A DNA stretch of 64,000 bases from Bacillota bacterium. Lineage in GTDB: Bacteria; Bacillota; UBA4882; UBA10575. The position numbers and the translations under genes are program-made. This document shows, in pieces, positions 1 through 6,799 of the stretch (positions are counted from its first letter, which is position 1; every line of letters begins with the position of its first letter). The stretch spans positions 1 through 64,000 of the forward strand of contig JAAYHQ010000015.1 of NCBI GenBank assembly GCA_012727425.1, read 5' to 3'. Below the pieces are notes generated by a model that did no database searches, had not been told where the DNA came from, and saw nothing but the letters and a program-made list of their open reading frames with translations.

Positions 1-827
1 ACGTTGGGTAGAAAGAACATGGACCTGAGCACATTGCGAAACCGCAGTTTAGTATCGAGAATCAATGCCAAGACCAAGGCCAGTAAATTCGAACCAAGCA
101 CATTATAAAAGGTGAAAAATAAGGTAAAACCGATTACGCCCCGTTCCCACCGGTATTCATACAAATAGTCACTCAACAACAAGCGGAGGCGATCCTCCGC
201 CTCCCAGCTCATCTCCTCCGTTAACTCATAGACCTTGTTTTTCCCGTTATATGTATAAAGGGAGAGTAGAAAAGCTTGATCATCTTCGTCGGTAATATGA
301 TCCAGCAATTTCTCCTGGAAGTCTTTAGCTTTAAGGTTTAATGGCAAAGCATCAAACTCACTGAAGAGGTACCTTTTCACCCGCCGTGGTAAAAACCGCT
401 GGTCCTTCCACATCTCCCGGAAATTATCCAGACCAATGTATTTAATCGGGGTGATTCCCACTTTTTTCAGGATCTTTTTAATTTCCTTCCGTTCATGGTC
501 CGTCAATTGTCTGGTTGCGGTCCCTTCCCCTTGATTATCCGCTTCAATCCAGCTTTGCAACTGATAAAATTGGCCAGTGGCATCCAGCCGGTAATATCTT
601 TGGATAAAAGCCAGATCCTGCTCACTCTGCAACTGGGCCAAAACCCCTTGTTCAAACTCGCCTTTTTTCATGCTCAGAGGAATCTCCGGAACGATCCCGT
701 TCCAATCGGTAAAGGAATAGGTTACGCCCTGGATTAGAGGAAAGATGAAAAAGGTAGCATATAATGCTAAAGCTGGCAACAGAAACAAACAGAAGTAGAA
801 GACTTTATTCCTTTTGGAAGCAACCAT
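1..827 (-). CDS. Sugar ABC transporter permease, MalF-like, C-terminus cut by window edge
   Basis: Reading the minus strand from the ATG at 827 gives 275 uninterrupted codons to the window edge, with a purine-rich ribosome site (GGGGAG) just upstream. The product begins with a short basic stretch and a hydrophobic segment (FLLPALALYATFFIFPL, about residues 14-32), then FTDWNG and later IGLDNFREM, both typical of the MalF/UgpA family of binding-protein-dependent sugar permeases. A second membrane stretch starts near residue 233 (IGFTLFFTFYNVLGSNLLALVLALIL), and RNVLRSMFFLPNV is the usual lead-in to the next helix. Between the first two helices lies an unusually long hydrophilic region of about 190 residues, where ordinary permeases have roughly 60. 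It follows the binding protein gene on the same strand after 93 bases that contain a strong hairpin. Substrate is inferred as maltose or maltodextrin from the neighbouring maltose phosphorylase. Confidence 0.85.
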   Translation of the reverse strand, partial: MVASKRNKVFYFCLFLLPALALYATFFIFPLIQGVTYSFTDWNGIVPEIPLSMKKGEFEQGVLAQLQSEQDLAFIQRYYRLDATGQFYQLQSWIEADNQGEGTATRQLTDHERKEIKKILKKVGITPIKYIGLDNFREMWKDQRFLPRRVKRYLFSEFDALPLNLKAKDFQEKLLDHITDEDDQAFLLSLYTYNGKNKVYELTEEMSWEAEDRLRLLLSDYLYEYRWERGVIGFTLFFTFYNVLGSNLLALVLALILDTKLRFRNVLRSMFFLPN

Positions 828-863
828 CTTTTCTCTCCCCCTTTTCCATCAAAGCACAAATGG

Positions 864-901
864 GGAAAAAGGGAAGAGAAAACTCCTCCTTCCCTTTTTC
901 C
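864..901 (-). other. Intercistronic stem-loop between binding protein and permease genes
   Basis: A perfect 13-bp inverted repeat (GGAAAAAGGGAAG at 864-876 and its complement at 889-901) with a 12-base loop lies just after the binding-protein stop codon and before the permease start. There is no U-run after it on the minus strand, so it is more likely an mRNA-stabilising or partial attenuation element that sets a high binding-protein to permease ratio than a full terminator. This role is inferred by analogy with other binding-protein operons. Confidence 0.6.
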
Positions 902-920
902 TTTTCTTTGCAATGCTTTT

Positions 921-2177
921 TTATTTGCTGATCTCCCGTTTCCAGGTTTGGTCGATTAATTCAACCACACTATCCGCGTCCCGCAACCCGAGCATATACT
1001 CCTGCGCGCCGGTTTTGCAGGCATCTTCGAAGACCGCTACCGGATACATGGAGAAGGCCCAGGGGTTAGTCTTGCCTTCGTTCATATACCGGACCAGATC
1101 CTGGAAGGGCGGTTCCATCTTCGAAACGTCCGCACCTTTGAAGGTGGGAACCAGTTTACAATCTTCGACCCACATCTTAATCGCTTCCGGAGTGGACAGC
1201 CAATCCAAGAAGAGTTTGGCGGCGCGCTTCTGCTCCGGACTGGCCGTAGCCGCGATCGCAAAGGTCGAATCCACATCGGCAAAGAGTTTATTGTCCGCCG
1301 GGTTATTGCTCACCGGGAAGGGAATAAAGCCGCAGTTCAAGTTCGGATTAATCTGCAGACAGGCCTGATAAGCCCATAAGCCTTGAACCATCATCGCCGC
1401 TTCCCCGGCCGCAAAAGCAGCGTGTTGCTCGGCCTGATCCATTTCGGCGGCATTCGGATGGAGGTTAGCCTTGTAGAAATCCAATAGTCTAAACAACTGT
1501 CTGGTATCAACCGGATCGGCAAAGGAGGCTTTCCCTTGGTTCATCTGCTCCATCCACGGCAGCAACTTGTCGCCGGCCAAGGTGGTATGGAGCATCGAAA
1601 TGATATGACCCATCGACCAGTTGGCCTTCAACAAAGCGGAAAACGGTACCACACCATTGCGGCGGAGCGTGGCGCAGACCGACCGCAACTCATCAAAGGT
1701 GGCCGGCGGTTCCAGATTGTATTTCTCAAAGATGTCCTTGTTATAAATAATCCCAATCCCCGCCAAGTCCATGGGCAGAGCATAAATTCTTCCGTTATAT
1801 GTAACCGCATTCTTGGCCCCATCCACTACTTTGGACATGACCGGTTCCTCGGTAAGGTCCACCAACCAGCCGGCCGCAGCAAACTCGTAAACGGCCGCAT
1901 AAGATTGGAGCTGAATAATGGCCGGCGCATCTCCACTGGCCATCCGGGCCTTTAAGGTCACCATATTGTCATTGGGGATCATCGTCAGCTTAATGGAGAT
2001 ATCCGGGTACTTTCGGGAGAAGGCCGCAGCCATGTCGCCCATTTGTCTCACAATCTCTTGCTTGTAGTAATAGAGTTCGATCTCGGTTTTCTGCGCCGCC
2101 AACAGCGGAGTAACCCCGGTGATTAACACCAAAACAAGCAGACTGCCCAACAAAACCTTACCTAACCGTACCTTCAT
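921..2177 (-). CDS. Extracellular sugar-binding protein of ABC transporter (MalE/UgpB family)
   Basis: The 418-residue product has an N-terminal signal sequence (basic MKVRLGK followed by a hydrophobic core ending near TPLLAAQK) and then a family 1 extracellular solute-binding protein fold: RKYPDISIK, LKARMASGDAPAII, YALPMDLAGIGIIYNKDIFEKY, FAAGEAAMMVQGLWA and a C-terminal FLDWLSTPEAIKMW. It would capture a sugar outside the membrane and hand it to the permease encoded downstream. No lipobox cysteine follows the signal sequence, which is unusual for a Gram-positive binding protein; the predicted cut is after an Ala-Ala. It lies directly upstream of the permease gene and has its own leader of about 220 bases containing a LacI-type operator. 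Substrate is inferred as maltose or an oligomer from context, not from binding residues. Confidence 0.88.
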   Translation of the reverse strand: MKVRLGKVLLGSLLVLVLITGVTPLLAAQKTEIELYYYKQEIVRQMGDMAAAFSRKYPDISIKLTMIPNDNMVTLKARMASGDAPAIIQLQSYAAVYEFAAAGWLVDLTEEPVMSKVVDGAKNAVTYNGRIYALPMDLAGIGIIYNKDIFEKYNLEPPATFDELRSVCATLRRNGVVPFSALLKANWSMGHIISMLHTTLAGDKLLPWMEQMNQGKASFADPVDTRQLFRLLDFYKANLHPNAAEMDQAEQHAAFAAGEAAMMVQGLWAYQACLQINPNLNCGFIPFPVSNNPADNKLFADVDSTFAIAATASPEQKRAAKLFLDWLSTPEAIKMWVEDCKLVPTFKGADVSKMEPPFQDLVRYMNEGKTNPWAFSMYPVAVFEDACKTGAQEYMLGLRDADSVVELIDQTWKREISK

Positions 2178-2304
2178 TCTTTAACCTCCTAACCTATTGT
2201 TTTTTCTGACCAGAAAAGGAGCCAACCGCCAGCGCCAATACCACCCCCCGCCCCCAAACAACTGCAATTCGTTGCATAACCACGCTGTTTTTTACCTTGT
2301 TTTT

Positions 2305-2320
2305 ACGCTAACGTTTGCAT
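2305..2320 (-). promoter_or_regulatory. LacI-family operator upstream of the sugar-binding protein gene
   Basis: The sequence ACGCTAACGTTTGCAT matches the palindrome ATGCAAACGTTTGCAT with two changes, both in the left half. It lies 128 bases upstream of the binding protein start and shares its core with the two other copies at 3466-3481 and 3609-3624. It is the probable binding site for the LacI regulator encoded next door. I could not assign convincing -35 and -10 boxes around it. Confidence 0.75.
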
Positions 2321-2395
2321 AACTAATGATCTAACAATTCTTTTCCCAATTGAAAACTCCTTCTGACTTTGGAAAATTTTTTTCAGGCCTTTACA

Positions 2396-3436
2396 TTATT
2401 CTTCGGCCGTCAACTGGGATGGTGTTTTCGCGCCACAGGACCCCCTAATGACCAGTTCCGAAGAGAGGATTTTTTGGGGAGGGGTTACTTTCTTTCCATC
2501 CAAAACGGCGATTATTGTTTCCGCGGCGGCTTTCCCCATTTCGTAAATGGGAATACGCACAGTGGTCAACGGCGGGTCAAGCAAGTGCGCAAAGGAGTCG
2601 TCATTAAAACCAACTACCGCAACATCTTCGGGAATGTTTAACCTTTCTTCTTTGATTGCCCGGTAAAGACCGATCACCATCAAATCATCAACCGCAAAGA
2701 AGGCTGTGGGGCGTGGTCTCAAATTCAGTAACTCCTTGCCCAATTTATAGGCGTCTTTATGATCAAGCTGTGCGTAGCGGATGTAGCGCTCATCGACCTC
2801 CAAACCGAATTCACGCAAGGCCATGCAGTAACCCTGATAACGATCCTGACAAAAAGTATATTCAGCCGGCCCGTTCAGGAAAGCAATCCGGCGGTGCCCA
2901 AGATTGAGCAGATGGCGAACCGCCGAGTAGGAGGCTTGAATGTTATCATTGTTCACCGCATAATGCTGCGGCAACCCATTCACCCGGCCGACGACGACAA
3001 AAGGATGCTTATGCGCGGCAAGCTCTAAAATCAACTCGTCATTTACCCGCGGTGCTAAGAGAATCAAGCCGTCGACCCTTCGTTCCATTATCATCTGTAA
3101 GCACTGTTTAGCTTCGTCTTTATAGTTTTCGGCGGTGGAAAGGACCAAGGCATATTGGTGTTCCTGGGTCACTTTACTTATCCCGCGCAGGATCTCAGCG
3201 AAAAACGGGTTGGAAAAAGCACTCTCCGTGGAGCGGGAGAGGATAAGACCCAGAGCGTGACTGGAACGCTTAATCAAACTCCGGGCAATGTAATTTGGAT
3301 AATAACCCAATTCCGCCATGGCCTGGCGTACCCGCTCTTTTGTTTCAGCGCTAATACTTTTGTGGTCCGCGATGACCCGAGACACCGTTGACGGCGATAC
3401 TTTTGCCAACCGGGCAACATCCTTAATCGTAACCAT
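2396..3436 (-). CDS. LacI-family transcriptional repressor of the maltose module
   Basis: A 346-residue LacI/GalR regulator. The N-terminal helix-turn-helix and hinge are canonical (MVTIKDVARLAKVSPSTVSRVI, then YYPNYIARSL), followed by a periplasmic-binding-like effector domain with LGLILSRS, DGLILLAP, NLGHRRIAFL, FFAVDDLMVIGLYRAI and DVAVVGFNDD. The start at 3436 is chosen because it gives the standard family N-terminus and has GAAGGAC ten bases upstream. An in-frame ATG at 3457 adds seven residues and would sit only nine bases from the operator. A perfect palindromic operator directly upstream suggests autorepression. It lies between the divergent maltose phosphorylase and the downstream binding-protein gene, both of which carry the same operator. 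The effector is unknown; maltose or a derivative is inferred. Confidence 0.92.
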   Translation of the reverse strand: MVTIKDVARLAKVSPSTVSRVIADHKSISAETKERVRQAMAELGYYPNYIARSLIKRSSHALGLILSRSTESAFSNPFFAEILRGISKVTQEHQYALVLSTAENYKDEAKQCLQMIMERRVDGLILLAPRVNDELILELAAHKHPFVVVGRVNGLPQHYAVNNDNIQASYSAVRHLLNLGHRRIAFLNGPAEYTFCQDRYQGYCMALREFGLEVDERYIRYAQLDHKDAYKLGKELLNLRPRPTAFFAVDDLMVIGLYRAIKEERLNIPEDVAVVGFNDDSFAHLLDPPLTTVRIPIYEMGKAAAETIIAVLDGKKVTPPQKILSSELVIRGSCGAKTPSQLTAEE

Positions 3437-3465
3437 TTTGATCCCGTCCTTCTCCATAACATCCT

Positions 3466-3481
3466 ATGCAAATATTTGCAT
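3466..3481. promoter_or_regulatory. LacI-family operator at the start of the regulator gene
   Basis: ATGCAAATATTTGCAT is a perfect 16-bp palindrome placed 30 bases upstream of the preferred regulator start. It differs from the other two sites only at the centre (AT instead of CG). Its position implies negative autoregulation. Confidence 0.8.
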
Positions 3482-3608
3482 TACTAAAACATTTTTTCGG
3501 CTTTTCTGGAAAAAAACCTGCTTGCTTCCGTAAATTAATAACCATCCTGCATTAAGCCTGCTTGTTTCAATATTCCGCAAAAGAGAGGCGGGGTTATTAA
3601 ATCGTTTT

Positions 3609-3624
3609 ACGCAAACGTTTGATT
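3609..3624. promoter_or_regulatory. LacI-family operator overlapping the maltose phosphorylase promoter
   Basis: ACGCAAACGTTTGATT carries the core GCAAACGTTTG and overlaps the first two bases of the -35 box of the promoter at 3623-3651. A repressor bound here would block RNA polymerase directly. Confidence 0.82.
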
Positions 3625-3651
3625 GACACCGTCCGCTCCTTTCATTATAAT
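3623..3651 (+). promoter_or_regulatory. Sigma-A promoter of maltose phosphorylase
   Basis: TTGACA at 3623-3628 and TATAAT at 3646-3651 are both perfect consensus boxes separated by exactly 17 bases. Transcription should start near 3658, leaving a leader of about 65 bases before the ATG at 3724, which is preceded by GGAGGAGG. Confidence 0.92.
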
Positions 3652-3723
3652 TAAAAGCAAATTTGGAAAACCATCCCTGCATCCTTTCTTCTTTGAACAT
3701 GATCAAACGGAGGAGGAATCAAA

Positions 3724-6027
3724 ATGACCCACCGGTTCATTGCCGATGAATGGAAAATTATAGAAGAAGGCTTTTCTCCTGAGCAAAACCGTTTTTCGGA
3801 AAGTATCTTTACATTGGGAAACGAACATATGGGTCTCCGGGGTTTTTTCGAGGAACGCTACTCGGGCGACAGCCTGCCCGGTATTTACCTCGCCGGTGTT
3901 TATTATCCCGATAAGACAAAAGTAGGTTGGTGGAAAATCGGCTATCCCGAATCCTTCGCCAAAGTGATCAACTCCACCAATTGGATCGGTATTGATATTA
4001 AAATTAACGGTGTCCCCCTTGATTTAGCCACCAACCAATTCCGGGCCTTCCGTCGGGAATTGGATATGAAAAATGGCCGTTTAACACGGTCTTTTATCTG
4101 GGTCGGTCCGAATGGGGAAGAGATTGCCTTCACCTTTAGCCGGTTCTTGAGTATGTCCCGTAAAAACATTGCCTGCCTCTCCGTGGCGGTTGATCCCCTC
4201 AATTTCAGCGGGGTAATCACACTCCTTCCCTATCTGGACGGGGATGTAAGTAATGAAGACGCCAACTACGGAGAGAAGTTTTGGACCAAAATTAACCAGG
4301 AGATTACAGACGATACCGCCCTGTTAACCATGGAGACAAAAAAAACCGGCTTTCTCGTTGCCACCACCATGGCCGCCCAAATTATCCACCAACCGGGGGC
4401 ACCGCTTCAGGCCAAGAAAGAACTCTATTCCGCCGATCAGTTGGTCGGATACCGATATTCGGTTCCGGTAACAGCCGGCACCCGGTTTACACTCCAAAAA
4501 TATGTTGCGGTCTGTACTTCACGGGATTTTCCCCGGTCCGAGCTGGAAACCATCAGCCGGTCCCAGTTGGAAGCAGCCGTAGCTGCCGGTTATGACCGTT
4601 TGTACGCTGAGCACCGCGCTCAACTCCACGCCAAGTGGGAAGAGACCGACGTGGTCATCACCGGGGATATCCGCGCCCAACAGGGTATTCGCTACTGTAT
4701 TTTCCAACTTCTTCAGACTTATACCGGGTCCGATCCCCGCCTGAACATTGGCCCCAAAGGCTTCAGCGGGGAAAAATACGGCGGGGTGGTCTACTGGGAT
4801 ACGGAGGCTTTCTGTTTTCCATTCTATCTGTATACCAACGCGGATACCGCCAAAAACCTCCTTTTCTTCCGCTACCACCAATTGGACAAGGCCAAAGCGA
4901 ACGCGGCCAAACTGGGATTGAAAGGTGCCCTTTACCCAATGGTCACCATTGACGGTACGGAATGCCATAATGAATGGGAGATCACCTTCGAGGAGATCCA
5001 CCGCAACGGGGCCATTGCCTATGCCATCTACAATTACACCCGCTACACCGGTGATCATAGTTACCTCTTGGATTACGGTCTGGAAGTCCTGGTTGAGATC
5101 AGCCGCTTCTGGGCCGACCGCGTCACCTATAATCCGCGCAAAGACTGTTATATGATCCTGGGGGTCACCGGTCCAAATGAGTATGAAAATAACGTCAATA
5201 ACAACTGGTATACAAATCTGATCGCCGCCTGGACTTTAACATACACCATGGAAAGTCTCAAATTCCTCGAAGAAACCAACCGCCAAAAATACGCCGCCTT
5301 CGTCGCCAAATTCCAACTTACCGCCGACGAACTGAACCTCTGGCGGACAATTAACGAAAAGATGTATTATCCGTACGTCGAAGAGCTCGGCATCTTCGAA
5401 CAGCACGATCTTTATATGGATAAAGAGCTGCAGGTGGTGGCCGATATCCCCCCAAACGAGCTTCCCCTGAATAAACACTGGTCATGGGACCGGATTCTGC
5501 GCTCCTGCTTTATTAAACAGGCCGATGTGGTCCAAGGTTTATATTTCTTTCCGGAGAAATTCGACCCGGACACGATCCGCCGGAACTTTGATTTCTACGA
5601 ACCCCGAACGGTGCATGAGTCATCCCTCTCGCCCAGCGTACACTCGATCGTCGCCAGCCGGATCGGCTACAAAGAAAAGGCCTATGAGCTTTATCTCCGC
5701 ACGGCCCGTTTGGACCTGGACAATTACAACGCAGACACGGACGAAGGAATCCACCTGACCAGCATGGCGGGGAGCTGGACGGCAATCGTCGAGGGTTTTG
5801 CCGGTCTTGCGGTCCGGGACGACCGTCTATCGCTGACCCCCTATCTCCCGGCCGCCTGGACCAGTTATTCCTTTAAAATCTCCTTCCGGGGGCGGAAACT
5901 CCAGATCACCGTCGACCAGGAACAGGTGACCATCCAACTGTTAACCGGGGCGCCCCTGACAATTATGGTTTACGATCAGGAACTGCCCCTCGAGTCGGAG
6001 CGCAGCCGTGCACTGAGGATAAGATGA
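3724..6027 (+). CDS. malP: Glycoside hydrolase family 65 maltose phosphorylase
   Basis: The 767-residue protein is full length for GH65 phosphorylases. These cytoplasmic enzymes cleave maltose with inorganic phosphate to beta-glucose 1-phosphate and glucose, saving one ATP. The N-terminal beta-sandwich starts with FSPEQNRFSESIFTLGN; the (alpha/alpha)6 catalytic barrel holds GGVVYWDTEAF, TIDGTECHNEWEITFEEIHRNGAI and the catalytic acid in GVTGPNEYENNVNNNWYTN (Glu in PNEYE). That asparagine-rich form, with NKHWSWDRI and KQADVVQGLY, is what I recall for maltose phosphorylases; trehalose and kojibiose enzymes have GPDEYHE-type motifs. It sits divergently from a LacI regulator, has a consensus promoter overlapped by an operator, and ends at a strong terminator. 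A beta-phosphoglucomutase would be expected nearby but is not in the window. Substrate assignment is by motif and could be another alpha-glucoside. Confidence 0.88.
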   Translation: MTHRFIADEWKIIEEGFSPEQNRFSESIFTLGNEHMGLRGFFEERYSGDSLPGIYLAGVYYPDKTKVGWWKIGYPESFAKVINSTNWIGIDIKINGVPLDLATNQFRAFRRELDMKNGRLTRSFIWVGPNGEEIAFTFSRFLSMSRKNIACLSVAVDPLNFSGVITLLPYLDGDVSNEDANYGEKFWTKINQEITDDTALLTMETKKTGFLVATTMAAQIIHQPGAPLQAKKELYSADQLVGYRYSVPVTAGTRFTLQKYVAVCTSRDFPRSELETISRSQLEAAVAAGYDRLYAEHRAQLHAKWEETDVVITGDIRAQQGIRYCIFQLLQTYTGSDPRLNIGPKGFSGEKYGGVVYWDTEAFCFPFYLYTNADTAKNLLFFRYHQLDKAKANAAKLGLKGALYPMVTIDGTECHNEWEITFEEIHRNGAIAYAIYNYTRYTGDHSYLLDYGLEVLVEISRFWADRVTYNPRKDCYMILGVTGPNEYENNVNNNWYTNLIAAWTLTYTMESLKFLEETNRQKYAAFVAKFQLTADELNLWRTINEKMYYPYVEELGIFEQHDLYMDKELQVVADIPPNELPLNKHWSWDRILRSCFIKQADVVQGLYFFPEKFDPDTIRRNFDFYEPRTVHESSLSPSVHSIVASRIGYKEKAYELYLRTARLDLDNYNADTDEGIHLTSMAGSWTAIVEGFAGLAVRDDRLSLTPYLPAAWTSYSFKISFRGRKLQITVDQEQVTIQLLTGAPLTIMVYDQELPLESERSRALRIR

Positions 6028-6033
6028 AACCAG

Positions 6034-6068
6034 AAAAAAAAGAAGATGCACATGGCATCTTCTTTTTT
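6034..6068. terminator. Bidirectional terminator between maltose phosphorylase and dnaE
   Basis: An 8-bp stem (GAAGATGC / GCATCTTC) with a 5-base loop is flanked by an A-run on the left and a T-run on the right, so it can stop transcription from both the phosphorylase (+) and the convergent dnaE (-). Confidence 0.9.
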
Positions 6069-6511
6069 GGGCACTTTTCGCCTTATTATGCAAACGGGAG
6101 AGACCGGGTAGACATGTTTCCCCGGTCTCGTTGGTATACTGCTCTGTTTCGCCACAGCCGCAATTTAAACAGCATCTTTGCCCGGTTGCTTGCCGCGTAA
6201 TCTGGTTGATCAAGTAGAAGAACAGTTGCCGGAGCCAAATGTTAAATCCTGAGGCAAACTCTGGTGTGACCTCTGGTCCGATTTTTAAGGTGATGATTGC
6301 CTTCATTTTACTACGGTGTCTGTCACGTTGTTTTGGAGAACAGAGCGGTATTCCATACTCATATTACCAGCTAAAAGCGGAATTGTAAACTAAAAGATAA
6401 TGCCTGAAATAAGGTTTATTTCCGGTGTGCAACATAACGCTTTACCCTTTGGTTATTTATTAATTATTCATCGTCCTTTGATTGGCAACCGGCTCCGGCT
6501 GGTCCCTCCTT
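6069..6511. other. Non-coding stretch between maltose phosphorylase terminator and dnaE
   Basis: These 443 bases hold no credible gene. Two structures can be seen. A 9-bp perfect hairpin lies at 6100-6129 (GAGACCGGG / CCCGGTCTC, 12-base loop). An imperfect long-range inverted repeat pairs GGTATACTGCTCTGTTTC (6133-6150) with the complement of 6336-6354, bracketing about 185 bases. A minus-strand reading of about 120 codons from 6306 runs into the phosphorylase gene antisense and matches nothing I recognise. The bracketed segment could be a decayed small repeat element. Confidence 0.4.
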
Positions 6512-6799
6512 CTATCCCTCCGATCGCTCCGGCAGCCAACGGATCTGTTGTGCTAAAAATTTACGGTCCTCATCGTCGGCTTCAATGCGCCCCTTCACCA
6601 ATACAACCCGGTCATTGGCCGCCTCCTGGGCAATTTTTTCATACAGTTGCGGAAAAACCAGGACCTCGATGGTTTCCGAAAGATCCTCCAACGTAAAAGT
6701 GGCCATGGTTCTCCCTGATTTTGTCGTCATGCGGCGCCACTCACTGACCACCCCGCCCACAATCACATCGGTCTCCACGCCCGCCTCCAAAACGTCGGC
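6512..6799 (-). pseudogene. dnaE: OB-fold end of DNA polymerase III alpha, separated from dnaE by an in-frame stop
   Basis: Translation continues in the same frame directly after the dnaE stop codon, giving 95 residues (ADVLEAGVETDVIVGG..., TTKSGRTMATFTLEDL, IEVLVFPQLYEKI, VLVKGRIEADDEDRK) that match the OB-fold nucleic-acid-binding domain expected at the end of DnaE. No base is missing or added: a single TAA at 6800-6802 separates the two parts. The first possible start after the stop is TTG at 6790 without a ribosome site, so independent translation is doubtful. The segment is therefore either lost from the protein, made by readthrough or reinitiation, or the stop is a sequencing error. The domain identity is firm; its status is not. 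Confidence 0.8.

Noticed and set aside
6088-6097. ATGCAAACGG resembling half of the LacI operator
   Set aside because: Only one half-site, downstream of the phosphorylase terminator, without the second arm.
5941-6306. Minus-strand frame of about 121 codons with a Cys-rich middle
   Set aside because: Overlaps the 3' end of maltose phosphorylase and its terminator, has no ribosome site and no recognisable family. Kept only as part of the non-coding stretch note.
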